Shown: one piece after another, positions 31,397 to 39,470 of the stretch
Position numbering within the stretch: position 1 is the stretch's first letter
Layout: every line of letters starts with the position of its first letter
The notes under the pieces: generated by a model
Databases searched by the model: none
What the model was told of the DNA's origin: nothing
What the model saw: only the letters and a program-made list of their open reading frames with translations
Assembly (NCBI GenBank): GCA_022837485.1
Contig: JALHHH010000023.1
Coordinates: 1-47,015, forward strand
DNA: 47,015 bases
DNA from: Bacteroidales bacterium
GTDB taxonomy: Bacteria > Bacteroidota > Bacteroidia > Bacteroidales > Lentimicrobiaceae
Reading direction: 5' to 3'
Translations under genes and position numbers: made by a program

Positions 31397-32563
31397 ATGT
31401 CGAAAGTACTGGTAATTGACGATGAGCGCAGTATTCGCAGCACTTTGCGTGAAATACTGGAATATGAAGGATACCAGATGGATGAGGCGCCCGATGGACC
31501 ATCGGCGCTGGAACTGGCTGGAAAAGAGAAGTACGATGTTATTCTTTGCGATATAAAAATGCCACAGATGGATGGCATAGAGGTACTTGATCGACTTCTG
31601 GTTATGAACGATACACCGGTGGTGATGATTTCAGGTCATGGAAACATAGAAACGGCGGTGGATGCAATCAAGCGCGGAGCTTACGATTACATTGCCAAGC
31701 CGCTCGACCTGAACAGGTTGCTTATTACCATCCGTAATGCCATGGAAAAAGGCAGCCTGGTTAAAGAAACACGCGTATTAAAGAGGAAGGTAAGCAGGAC
31801 ATACGAGATGATAGGTGAATCGGAACCTATGCTGCAGATTCGCTCGATGATTGAGCGGGTAGCTCCCACCGACGCAAGAGTATTGATAACGGGCAGCAAT
31901 GGCACCGGCAAAGAACTTGTTGCCAGGTGGTTGCATGAGTTTAGCAACCGTGCCGAAGGGCCTTTTGTGGAGGTAAACTGTGCAGCCATTCCCGGAGAAC
32001 TGATTGAAAGCGTACTTTTCGGGCACGAAAAAGGTTCGTTTACATCGGCTATAAAGCAACGTAAGGGCGATTTTGAACAGGCCAGCGGTGGCACTTTGTT
32101 TCTGGATGAAATCGGCGATATGAGTCTGGCAGCCCAGGCAAAAGTTCTGAGAGCCCTTCAGGAAAACAAGATCATGCGGGTGGGGGGCGAAAAAGATATT
32201 CCGGTTGATGTGCGGGTAATTGCAGCCACCAACAAGAATCTGGTGGAAGAGATTGAAAAGAGAAACTTCCGCGAAGACCTTTACCACAGACTTAGCGTGA
32301 TTCTGATACATGTTCCTACCCTTAACGAGCGTTCGGAAGACATTCCGCTGCTTGCGAAGCATTTTATTACCGACATCTGCGAAAGTCAGGGCAAGCCTTT
32401 GATCGCCTTTACGGATGATGCAATACAAGCGCTTAAAGACATTACCTGGACAGGTAACATCCGGGAGCTCAGAAATGTGGTGGAGCGGCTGGCTATACTG
32501 TGCGATACGCAGATTACTGCAAACGATGTTGAGATGTATGCAAGACCGCTGAGCGGAAGATAA
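31397..32563 (+). CDS. NtrC-like response regulator without DNA-binding domain
   Basis: Receiver domain (residues 1-120; Asp52 in ILCDIKMPQMDG, Lys101 in IAKPLD) joined to a sigma-54-activator-type AAA+ domain (about 137-370): Walker A GSNGTGKE (166-173), Walker B TLFLDEIGD (233-241) and the Arg-finger area FREDLYHRLSV. Two departures from NtrC: the sigma-54 contact motif GAFTGA reads GSFTSA (213-218), and the protein stops at residue 388, soon after NIRELRNVVERL, with no Fis-type helix-turn-helix. I believe this variant is widespread in Bacteroidota. Its output is unknown; no histidine kinase is adjacent. Confidence 0.9.
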   Translation: MSKVLVIDDERSIRSTLREILEYEGYQMDEAPDGPSALELAGKEKYDVILCDIKMPQMDGIEVLDRLLVMNDTPVVMISGHGNIETAVDAIKRGAYDYIAKPLDLNRLLITIRNAMEKGSLVKETRVLKRKVSRTYEMIGESEPMLQIRSMIERVAPTDARVLITGSNGTGKELVARWLHEFSNRAEGPFVEVNCAAIPGELIESVLFGHEKGSFTSAIKQRKGDFEQASGGTLFLDEIGDMSLAAQAKVLRALQENKIMRVGGEKDIPVDVRVIAATNKNLVEEIEKRNFREDLYHRLSVILIHVPTLNERSEDIPLLAKHFITDICESQGKPLIAFTDDAIQALKDITWTGNIRELRNVVERLAILCDTQITANDVEMYARPLSGR

Positions 32564-32617
32564 AAACGAAGGAAGCAGACAGCCGTTTGCGCCTAAGCAG
32601 GATTGGCATATATTTTG

Positions 32618-32625
32618 TATATTTG
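32618..32625 (+). promoter_or_regulatory. -7 element of the ssrA promoter
   Basis: TATATTTG followed by CA matches TAnnTTTG and lies 17 bases before the predicted 5' end of tmRNA, a distance that suits a start near 32632 followed by RNase P trimming. There is no clear -33 box at the usual distance. Confidence 0.5.
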
Positions 32626-32642
32626 CACCGGAATTAGTAACC

Positions 32643-33013
32643 GGGGATGACCGGTTTTGACAGCAGGGAAGTGGTACTGTAAGCATGCCGGGCGTTGGAA
32701 GAATGGCCCGTTAATCCCAACTTTCACAGCCCTTAAACGGCAACGATTACAACTACGCGTACGCCGCTTAATCAAGAGGATTAAGCCGCCTACTGCTCCC
32801 CGGGAAGCCACGCGCGGCCGCGTCCCGACCGGAGCATCGAAAAAGCCGCGATAAGACAGTTAAGATCCTGGTGACTGTTCGAAAACCAAAAGGAATAAGA
32901 AACGGATTGGGTTGTTTTCTCCCTGCCCGTTTACGAAAATCAACTGAAAACTAAGCATGTAGAAAGCACTATTGCTGCCTGTTTGGACGCGGGTTCGACT
33001 CCCGCCATCTCCA
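32643..33013 (+). ncRNA. ssrA: Transfer-messenger RNA (tmRNA)
   Basis: Rescues stalled ribosomes and tags the unfinished protein for proteolysis. The 5' GGGGATG pairs with 3' CATCTCC (33006-33012) to form the 7-bp acceptor stem with one G-U pair. The T arm GCGGGTTCGACTCCCGC lies just before it. The tag frame starts at GGC 32739 and reads Gly-Asn-Asp-Tyr-Asn-Tyr-Ala-Tyr-Ala-Ala, stop at 32769-32771, so the appended tag would be A-GNDYNYAYAA. CCA is not encoded (ACAA in the genome). An integrase gene follows closely, so the 3' end is probably a phage attachment site; the RNA itself looks complete. Confidence 0.95.
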
Positions 33014-33016
33014 CAA
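32990..33016 (+). other. Probable prophage attachment site at the ssrA 3' end
   Basis: The T arm and acceptor end of tmRNA lie directly before a tyrosine-recombinase gene and a phage late region. Phage and island integrases commonly use tRNA and tmRNA 3' ends. The core boundary cannot be set because the matching second copy is not in this window. Boundaries given are approximate. Confidence 0.6.
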
Positions 33017-33027
33017 ATGCCACCTAA

Positions 33028-33068
33028 ATAACTCAATATTAATGAGTTATGAATAGAAAATTTCTATT
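33028..33068. repeat. Two adjacent short palindromes between ssrA and the integrase gene
   Basis: First: ataactca (33028-33035), 7-base loop, tgagttat (33043-33050). Second: aatagaaa (33052-33059), one base, tttctatt (33061-33068). Both have perfect 8-bp arms. They may be recombinase or excisionase sites, or a replacement terminator for tmRNA; there is no strong T run after them. Confidence 0.5.
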
Positions 33069-33142
33069 GAATAATTGAAATTTTTCTACTGGGGGCAAAT
33101 AAGGGCCTTTTGTTTGCGTGGGGACGCACAATAGAAGCCCGA

Positions 33143-34339
33143 ATGAAAAGAAAGATTGCTACCGTTCCGCGCCTTGTTGAAGGCAGGAACAAACAATGGT
33201 ATGTTTATTTTTCCGTCCTCAATCCGATGACAGGAAAAATGAAACCTATCAAGATCTACAGGGGATTTAATGAATGTACTAACCTTGCGCAGAAAAAAGC
33301 GTGGGGTGTTAGCCTTGTTGCTGAGCTGACAGAAAAGCTGAAAGCCGGCTGGTCCCCCCTGGATGATAAAGAAAAGTTCATCTATTCTGATCAGACCGAA
33401 TATCTAAACCTTTCCAAGAAATTTAACAAGGTCAGGAATTCTGTAAAGAATACCCGGTACTATATTTCTGAATACCTGGACAGCAGAAAGGTTGAACTCA
33501 AGCCTAAGTCATTCTCCACTTACCAGAGCAAACTGAGAATATTTGTCAACTGGCTTGATCACAGAAATTACGGGGAGTTTGATATTTCGGCCATCAATTA
33601 CAAGATCATCCAGGAGTTCTTCCAATTCCTTATCGATGATAGCAACCTGGACAGACGGACAATTGAAAAATATGTTCAGATCCTCCGGAGCTATTTTGAT
33701 TTCCTGATCAAAAAGGGAAAACTGACCGAAAACCCTGTAAAGGAAATCAAGAAACCTAGAAAGATGAAGGATATGGCCGCCCGGCCAATTCATGACTATG
33801 ACATGAAATTATTGCTTACACACATAAAGGAAGCAAATCCTCAGCTTTACATGGCATGTATGTTTCAGTATTACCTTGCCATCAGGCCCGGCCAGGAGCT
33901 TCGCTTACTCAAAGTCAGGGATATTGATGTATATAATCATAAGGTGGTGGTGGTCGACGAAACTGCCAAAACAAACAGGCGGGTAATTGATATGCCGGTG
34001 GACCTTGCAGAGCTGGTTTTGAAATACCAGATAGACAAGTACAACAGGAATTTCTATGTATTCAGCAAGAATGGAATTCCCGGCCCTGAACCACTTGGAC
34101 ATAATACGCTCCGGAACCGGTTCAATAAGTTCAGAGACCAGCTGAACCTTCCTTCAGTGTATAAATTCTACAGCATGAAACATTCCGGAGGAGGAAAATT
34201 ACTGGAGGCCGGCCTAACCATGGAGGAGATCCGTGACCACTTCGGGCATAAAAGTATTGAAACTACTGACCATTACCTGAGAAGGCACTTCGGGAACCGG
34301 AATACCAGGATCATAAATAATTTTCCACCGCCAATATAA
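33143..34339 (+). CDS. Phage tyrosine recombinase (integrase)
   Basis: Catalyses integration at, and with a partner excision from, the ssrA 3' end. From ATG 33143 the product is 398 residues; a TTG at 33110 is possible. An N-terminal arm-binding region (about 1-75) is followed by a SAM-like core-binding domain (about 105-195) and the catalytic domain (about 215-385). Active-site candidates are Arg248 (AIRPGQELRLL), a Lys in the ETAKTNRR hairpin, Lys346-His347 (YSMKHSGGGKLLEAG) where most relatives have Arg-His, His369 (HFGHKS) and nucleophile Tyr378 (TTDHYLRRH). It is convergent with the phage late genes with no base between the two stop codons. Confidence 0.93.
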   Translation: MKRKIATVPRLVEGRNKQWYVYFSVLNPMTGKMKPIKIYRGFNECTNLAQKKAWGVSLVAELTEKLKAGWSPLDDKEKFIYSDQTEYLNLSKKFNKVRNSVKNTRYYISEYLDSRKVELKPKSFSTYQSKLRIFVNWLDHRNYGEFDISAINYKIIQEFFQFLIDDSNLDRRTIEKYVQILRSYFDFLIKKGKLTENPVKEIKKPRKMKDMAARPIHDYDMKLLLTHIKEANPQLYMACMFQYYLAIRPGQELRLLKVRDIDVYNHKVVVVDETAKTNRRVIDMPVDLAELVLKYQIDKYNRNFYVFSKNGIPGPEPLGHNTLRNRFNKFRDQLNLPSVYKFYSMKHSGGGKLLEAGLTMEEIRDHFGHKSIETTDHYLRRHFGNRNTRIINNFPPPI

Positions 34340-34675
34340 TTACAGGGACTCTATCTTTTCAACCAGGCTGAGATTGTGCTGTGTGACCCTTGCTTCTTTG
34401 TCCAGGGCAGCAGCTGCTTCTTTCAGAACTGACACTTCCGGTTCACTCAATTCAACACTGAACTTTTCTGAAGTTGCCTTTTCATTCCAGCTGATCCCTT
34501 TTGAAGTAAAGACCATTTCGTAAGTCTTGATTTCTTCAGGAGTAAATTCTACTTTAGAAAGCAAAGACCTCACAATTATCTGCTGCAGCTTGTTACCTTG
34601 CTGAGGAAGGATTTCCGGGAGAATTACTCTCTCTTTAATGTTCAATTCAATCATTGCATTTTTTTTAAACGTCAT
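34340..34675 (-). CDS. Small phage protein downstream of the tail fibre
   Basis: A 111-residue acidic soluble protein, not recognised. It begins directly after the tail-fibre stop codon (next three bases are ATG); an internal ATG at 34654 is a second possible start. Position as the last gene after a fibre gene is where fibre chaperones often lie, but no chaperone motif is visible, so that role is only a guess. Its stop codon abuts the integrase stop on the other strand. Confidence 0.7.
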   Translation of the reverse strand: MTFKKNAMIELNIKERVILPEILPQQGNKLQQIIVRSLLSKVEFTPEEIKTYEMVFTSKGISWNEKATSEKFSVELSEPEVSVLKEAAAALDKEARVTQHNLSLVEKIESL

Positions 34676-36139
34676 TTACCTGAGCTCATATGCATACCAA
34701 CGGGTTGAGCCAATTGATCTGCCCTGATGTACAATAGTTAAACCTTGTGATTTTATGGTATAGGTACCATTTAGAGTCCCATTAAGGTAATCTCCCGATT
34801 GTACCCTTAGTATTACAGCGTTAGCGCTGCCATTCGCAACAAAATACAATCGATCCATAGAACTTGAAGCCGAAGGACAGTAAAGACTTGTAGCCCCTGC
34901 CACTGCCATATAGACCATATATTCTTCACCTAAAGTCTGGTTAGAAGTTGTGATATACCTGCTCTTAACTGAAATTGCACCATTAACATTGAAGCTCGAA
35001 TCCCCAGCTCCAGCGGCATGCCCTACAGATACGCGATTATTCACAACCATGAATGCATTAGGTGCGGATGAAGAACCATATCCACTTACAACGAAATATG
35101 AGGACCCATATTCTGAATTAACTGTCATCCCTTTATTCACGATAACATGTCCAAGTGAGTTAATTGTCATCCTCAATTCTGGATCTCCAGCCATTGAAGG
35201 CATAGTGTAGAACTGAAGACCCGTCGGGTAATCCTTTTCTGCATGATGACCTTCGGCAATAGCTCTTAGACTTGCCACCTGTTGAAAAAGGCCGTTTGTT
35301 CCCATGCTTGCCAGAAAATCAATCCTGCCAACCCTGGTTCCGCTTTGAAGGTAGGTTTGGTTCCCATTGAGTAACCGGTATGAGCTCATTCCGATCATAG
35401 CACCACTTTCCTGAATAAAGAATCCATTACCTGCCCAAAAATTATTCTCATTCAAGGAAAGATGATAGGCATTATTGATAGGGGATATTATACCTCCGTT
35501 TAACTGCCAAAATTGAGTTGGCTGGGCAGAAGCGACTTTTATTGTTCCGTCAGCATCTGCAACCAGGAACCTCTCCCCTGTCCCGAATAATAAAGAACTC
35601 GTAATTCCATACCGAGTAAAAGATACAGAGGCAGAACCCGGCTTGGAAATATTAGTATGGATAAATACGCCTTCCTCTGCAGACATATATATCTGAGAAT
35701 TCCCAAACTCATCAATTGACTCTTTGGAAGTAATTTCCACGGTGTTGTATCCGCCGGATTGCCTGAGGCGGATCCAGTCTGTAGATCTCCACTGGCTTTC
35801 AGTATAAACAAGGGTATGCCCTTCATCAACTCCAGAAAACAATCCTGCAATAATCTGATGCTCCTGCCCGATACTGTTATATGTGTAAAGCTTGTTATCC
35901 GATTTCGCGTAAAACCTGAGATAACCACTCGCTGGAGCTCCAGGAGCAGCCAGGTGTTTCATCAGATGATGATTTTCGCTGCCGGCAAACTCTACAACGT
36001 TCTCCACTCCCCCGCTTGTTCGTTTGCCATACAAAATGCCATCCGCATAGTTGTATGACAATTCTGATGCGCTGAGATCCGTAACAAGCGGGGCCTTACC
36101 GGCTACACCGGATTTTTTAAGCCTGATAGAATTGGGCAT
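34676..36139 (-). CDS. Phage tail-fibre / receptor-binding protein
   Basis: 487 residues. The N-terminus (MPNSIRLKKSGVAGKAPLVT, then DLSASELSYNYADGILYGK) resembles the attachment domain of many tail fibres and of Mtd-type adhesins. The rest is Ser/Thr/Gly/Asn-rich with beta-type sequence and no transmembrane part, ending in a compact region (about 400-487). I see no C-type lectin domain. It shares one base (TAATG) with the preceding fibre gene. Probably host recognition (inference). Confidence 0.8.
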   Translation of the reverse strand: MPNSIRLKKSGVAGKAPLVTDLSASELSYNYADGILYGKRTSGGVENVVEFAGSENHHLMKHLAAPGAPASGYLRFYAKSDNKLYTYNSIGQEHQIIAGLFSGVDEGHTLVYTESQWRSTDWIRLRQSGGYNTVEITSKESIDEFGNSQIYMSAEEGVFIHTNISKPGSASVSFTRYGITSSLLFGTGERFLVADADGTIKVASAQPTQFWQLNGGIISPINNAYHLSLNENNFWAGNGFFIQESGAMIGMSSYRLLNGNQTYLQSGTRVGRIDFLASMGTNGLFQQVASLRAIAEGHHAEKDYPTGLQFYTMPSMAGDPELRMTINSLGHVIVNKGMTVNSEYGSSYFVVSGYGSSSAPNAFMVVNNRVSVGHAAGAGDSSFNVNGAISVKSRYITTSNQTLGEEYMVYMAVAGATSLYCPSASSSMDRLYFVANGSANAVILRVQSGDYLNGTLNGTYTIKSQGLTIVHQGRSIGSTRWYAYELR

Positions 36140-37185
36140 TAGTAACTTCCACCGTCGATAGTGGCATTTTTAATTAGATTGTTTACAGAAACCTTGCCGA
36201 TTACAGCCCCAGAGGCATCATAAACAGGAACCATGTCAGTTGAAGCATCGATGTCTGCTGCAATGGTGTTCATGCCGTTGATATCTATCTCAAGCATTAC
36301 CTTATCTCCTGAAACAGTCTTTTTTAGCCCCCTTGCAGCAGTTACATCGATTTTATCATCCAGGTAACCGGCGGCTCCACCGGCATTTACTTTTACCTGA
36401 TATGTGTCACTTACAACACCGGAGAGAAAATTACTCCGGGTAATCTTCCTTTGTCTTGCCTGACCTGTTTCACTGACATCAATAATAATGACAAAGTCAT
36501 CTGCAGCGATTGCGGTTCCGGTAGCCAGTTCCTCCAGTGCAACATCAATTGTATTTCCTGTGATAGAAATACCCAAACCGGCAATCATATTCTTGATTCC
36601 CGTAAATGGCTGAATATCGATGTTAGTTGTTCCAATGGTGATACTATCGGTAAACACACGCCAGATTGTATCTGACTGCGTGGAGCCCTGGGCAACCCCA
36701 AAAGTAGCTCCAACCAATTCAGATGCTACATTTGCATCATTCGACCTTTGCCAGGTTCCGGAAGCAGCAATGTAAATACCGTTCTGGGTCGCATTTGTTT
36801 GTGCTACTACCCCTACCCTGGCACCAGCCGGCACTGAAATGCCATCAATAGTCTGAAGGCCTGTAAGTGATATATTTCCGGTAGTTACTACCAACACATC
36901 AGCTTTCCAGTTAAGTCCTGACAACAGGTTATCAACCTCACCCTTGGAATAAACATCAAGGTTTGTCCTAGCTACTGCCTTATCCGGCAAATCATTCAGG
37001 TTTTGCGCCTTCAGCAGGTAATCTCCCAGCTGCGTAGCCTGGCACAAAAGGATTTTTGCGGTTGCTGTCCAGCAGATATACAGATTACCCGTATCAATTG
37101 CCATGATAAATTCCCCGGGATTCAGACCGGTGGTTGGGATGTTGGCATCCACAGCATACCTTTTAATCTTGATCGTATTAGCCAT
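36139..37185 (-). CDS. Phage tail-fibre protein
   Basis: 348 residues. The N-terminus TGLNPGEFIMAIDTGNLYIC is a fibre anchoring motif like that of the next gene. LLKAQNLNDLPDKAVARTNL (about residues 56-75) is the widespread fibre repeat. NISLTGLQTIDGISVPAG through QNGIYIAASGTWQRSNDA is the fibre domain seen in many tail proteins. No lytic motif is visible. It likely forms the proximal part of the same fibre as the downstream protein. Confidence 0.85.
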   Translation of the reverse strand: MANTIKIKRYAVDANIPTTGLNPGEFIMAIDTGNLYICWTATAKILLCQATQLGDYLLKAQNLNDLPDKAVARTNLDVYSKGEVDNLLSGLNWKADVLVVTTGNISLTGLQTIDGISVPAGARVGVVAQTNATQNGIYIAASGTWQRSNDANVASELVGATFGVAQGSTQSDTIWRVFTDSITIGTTNIDIQPFTGIKNMIAGLGISITGNTIDVALEELATGTAIAADDFVIIIDVSETGQARQRKITRSNFLSGVVSDTYQVKVNAGGAAGYLDDKIDVTAARGLKKTVSGDKVMLEIDINGMNTIAADIDASTDMVPVYDASGAVIGKVSVNNLIKNATIDGGSY

Positions 37186-37196
37186 ATTTGAAAAAT

Positions 37197-38468
37197 TTAA
37201 AATTCACCACAATCTATAATTCCACCTTCCTGAACCACAAGATCATTCAGGATAAGATCCTCTCCGGAGGCAGGTTTAACTTCATTGGTTTTAACCGGCT
37301 GCAGGAAAGTTTTTACGCCATCCACACTCTGATCACCAAACACCCTGACATAGATATCATCCCAGATTAGAGGCATTCCGGAAAATTCAGAGATCATTCC
37401 CGGCAGCTGTGCAATAATGGATGAATTATTCAGGTACCGGCTTTGCCTTGAATATGAGAAGTTGAAGCTGTAATGGTTCAGCTCAGTCTTTACATCTTTG
37501 GCCTCAAATGAGTTTACAACAATGCGCAATGGCAAACCGTTTACATAATGATACCGGTTAATACTGGCCAGAAAATCATTGGTCCAAAGCAGCTCGTACC
37601 CGTTCCTGAAGTAACCGGTACTCTTATCGAAAACCTTTTTGAAAATGAGATCATATTCCAGGGTATCCTTGTCAAAGAGTGCACTCTTATATTCATGGTT
37701 TACACCATGACTGAGCTCACCGGTAAACCTGATTACATCGAAACCGCCAAGGGAGTTCTCAAACGCAAAGAGGTCATCAAATTCATGGTACTCATCTGTT
37801 AGGACAAACCGCTGAGAATATGTTTTTTTATCCTGGCCTTCGTCCTCTATCCAGCAGTCAATGTAATATGGAGCGCGGTCCTCATCTGCAAACTGCTCCC
37901 AAAGCAGTTGAAATTTCACATTCATGGAGGTCTTCCTCCCATAAGGTAGAGAATAAAACAGAATTGGATCAGAAGTAATCAGTTCTCCATTCTCCAGCCA
38001 AGTAGCCTGGATAAATAATCTTGATTCTGCGACAGCATAATATGTGAGCCACTGAGGATCCAGGTACTTAACTTTCTTTACCCGTGGCATCCATGAAAGG
38101 AAATTAGACCTAAGAAATGCTGCAGAATCAACCATTTCAGAATTTACTCCACCCTTGACCAGTCTGAAGGCATAAACACCTGTTCCATGCTGTTCAGGTA
38201 TGTGTATCTCAAAATCAGCAACAGAATTACTTTGATCTACCAGGGTGCCTGTAACAGGTACGATCGTGGAAAGCTGACCATCCAGCAAATCTCTCAACTT
38301 GAGGCTGATCACGTTATTACCACTTTGTACATACTCTTCTTCGAGAAGCAGAACACCGTTCTTGTATATTGATACAATAGCTGTATCATCCTGAAAAACG
38401 ACCTCTTCAGGGAAGTTACCGCTCAGAATCAAATCTGGCAATTCAGCTATTCCTACCTTATCCGCCAT
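37197..38468 (-). CDS. Phage tail protein, probable baseplate or fibre base
   Basis: 423 residues, beta-rich and acidic, not recognised as a named family. Near the end (about residues 383-396) VRVFGDQSVDGVKTFL resembles the NQTIxGxKTF phrase common in tail fibres, and IDCGEF closes the chain. It overlaps the spanin-like gene by 16 bases and is followed by two fibre genes, so a role joining fibre to tail tip is plausible (inference). Confidence 0.7.
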   Translation of the reverse strand: MADKVGIAELPDLILSGNFPEEVVFQDDTAIVSIYKNGVLLLEEEYVQSGNNVISLKLRDLLDGQLSTIVPVTGTLVDQSNSVADFEIHIPEQHGTGVYAFRLVKGGVNSEMVDSAAFLRSNFLSWMPRVKKVKYLDPQWLTYYAVAESRLFIQATWLENGELITSDPILFYSLPYGRKTSMNVKFQLLWEQFADEDRAPYYIDCWIEDEGQDKKTYSQRFVLTDEYHEFDDLFAFENSLGGFDVIRFTGELSHGVNHEYKSALFDKDTLEYDLIFKKVFDKSTGYFRNGYELLWTNDFLASINRYHYVNGLPLRIVVNSFEAKDVKTELNHYSFNFSYSRQSRYLNNSSIIAQLPGMISEFSGMPLIWDDIYVRVFGDQSVDGVKTFLQPVKTNEVKPASGEDLILNDLVVQEGGIIDCGEF

Positions 38469-38917
38469 ATTGCTCTCAGAACAAAGGCACCAAGAATGCC
38501 CCCGATTAGAAAAATGAAAATAAGAGACTTTGTTGTTGACCTGAAACCGGTTGTTTGAGGCCGATAATTCTCAACCTTATATGTGGTATCAACATTCGCC
38601 TCCATCCGCCTGGAAATGCTCAAATACACAGCCATACTGTCAACCCTACATTCAAAGATTGCTCTATTATCCCGAACTAAAATTGAAGGCTTTATGGATC
38701 TTCCTATTGAAAGCCTTTCAATCTCGCTCAGATATGCATTACCAAGACTATCGCAGCGAAGCAGGGCAACAATACTGGCGCTATCGGGAAGAGTATATAA
38801 GATAGTATCAACCCGCCTTTCAATCAGCACACTTTTATTTGAAGTACTAATTATCGGTCGGGTGCTTTTACATGATACCAAAGCGAAAAGCAGAAGCAAA
38901 ACAACGATCTTTTTCAT
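38453..38917 (-). CDS. Lipoprotein with C-terminal membrane anchor, candidate u-spanin
   Basis: 154 residues. The N-terminus is a lipoprotein signal (MKKIVVLLLLFALVSC) with lipobox LVSC and lipid-carrying Cys16. A periplasmic stretch of about 110 residues follows, then one transmembrane helix near residues 130-147 (SLIFIFLIGGILGAFVLRAI) and a short basic end. An outer-membrane lipid anchor plus an inner-membrane helix in one chain is the design of unimolecular spanins (T1 gp11 type), which fuse the two membranes at lysis. It starts 7 bases after the endolysin stop, which supports the call. No family match is claimed. Confidence 0.7.
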   Translation of the reverse strand: MKKIVVLLLLFALVSCKSTRPIISTSNKSVLIERRVDTILYTLPDSASIVALLRCDSLGNAYLSEIERLSIGRSIKPSILVRDNRAIFECRVDSMAVYLSISRRMEANVDTTYKVENYRPQTTGFRSTTKSLIFIFLIGGILGAFVLRAIWRIR

Positions 38918-38924
38918 AGGAGAA

Positions 38925-39470
38925 TTATGAGATACCTAAAACTTGTTTACACCTTTCATAATGCCTCAACCTGTCCTGGAATCCATTTAACCCTCCGTTA
39001 ATCTTGATTGTAATTCGTCTAAAATCACCCACATCAGCCAAGTCATTAAGATTGTGCCGAAACCAATACCATCCTGAAACCAAGGCTGCCCATCGGGGCT
39101 GCTCCAATAACTCAGGATTTCTTATAAAATCTACACCAAAATACTCTGAAGCTTTACGGTAATTGTTAGTACCGGTCAACTGAATCAACCCTCTGCCCTT
39201 GTACCTTTCGCCATCATCATCGTCTTCCGGAGTATTCCCTAATCGAATGGCCAAGGCTCCAACATCGTAAGCCTGACCACTGGCGATTTCTTTAACATAC
39301 TTCAATGAACCAGACTCATGCGTTATCTGAGCGATGAATGCAGCCTGCCTCCGGGGTGTGTTTATGGCAAACCGTTGCAGGGTTTCATTAAGTGGCGTTA
39401 GGAACCTGGTAATATTGATGCCCGATGCATTGGGCATCATTTTTTTGAGTTGATCTCCGGATAGCTGCAT
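38925..39470 (-). CDS. Phage endolysin, glycoside hydrolase family 19
   Basis: 181-residue muramidase/chitinase-like lysozyme. Key blocks are AAFIAQITHESGSLKYV with catalytic Glu52, the second acidic region (PEDDDDGERYKGRG, residues 81-94) and RGLIQLTGTNNYRKASEYFG, followed by the WYWFRHNLNDLAD and ITIKINGG segments typical of GH19. No signal peptide is present, so release should need a holin. Its start lies inside the preceding coiled-coil gene (34-base overlap). Confidence 0.92.
   Translation of the reverse strand: MQLSGDQLKKMMPNASGINITRFLTPLNETLQRFAINTPRRQAAFIAQITHESGSLKYVKEIASGQAYDVGALAIRLGNTPEDDDDGERYKGRGLIQLTGTNNYRKASEYFGVDFIRNPELLEQPRWAALVSGWYWFRHNLNDLADVGDFRRITIKINGGLNGFQDRLRHYERCKQVLGIS

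Noticed and set aside
34676..36139. Diversity-generating retroelement acting on the tail fibre
   Set aside because: The N-terminus recalls Mtd-type adhesins, but there is no C-type lectin end, no template repeat and no reverse transcriptase in the window.
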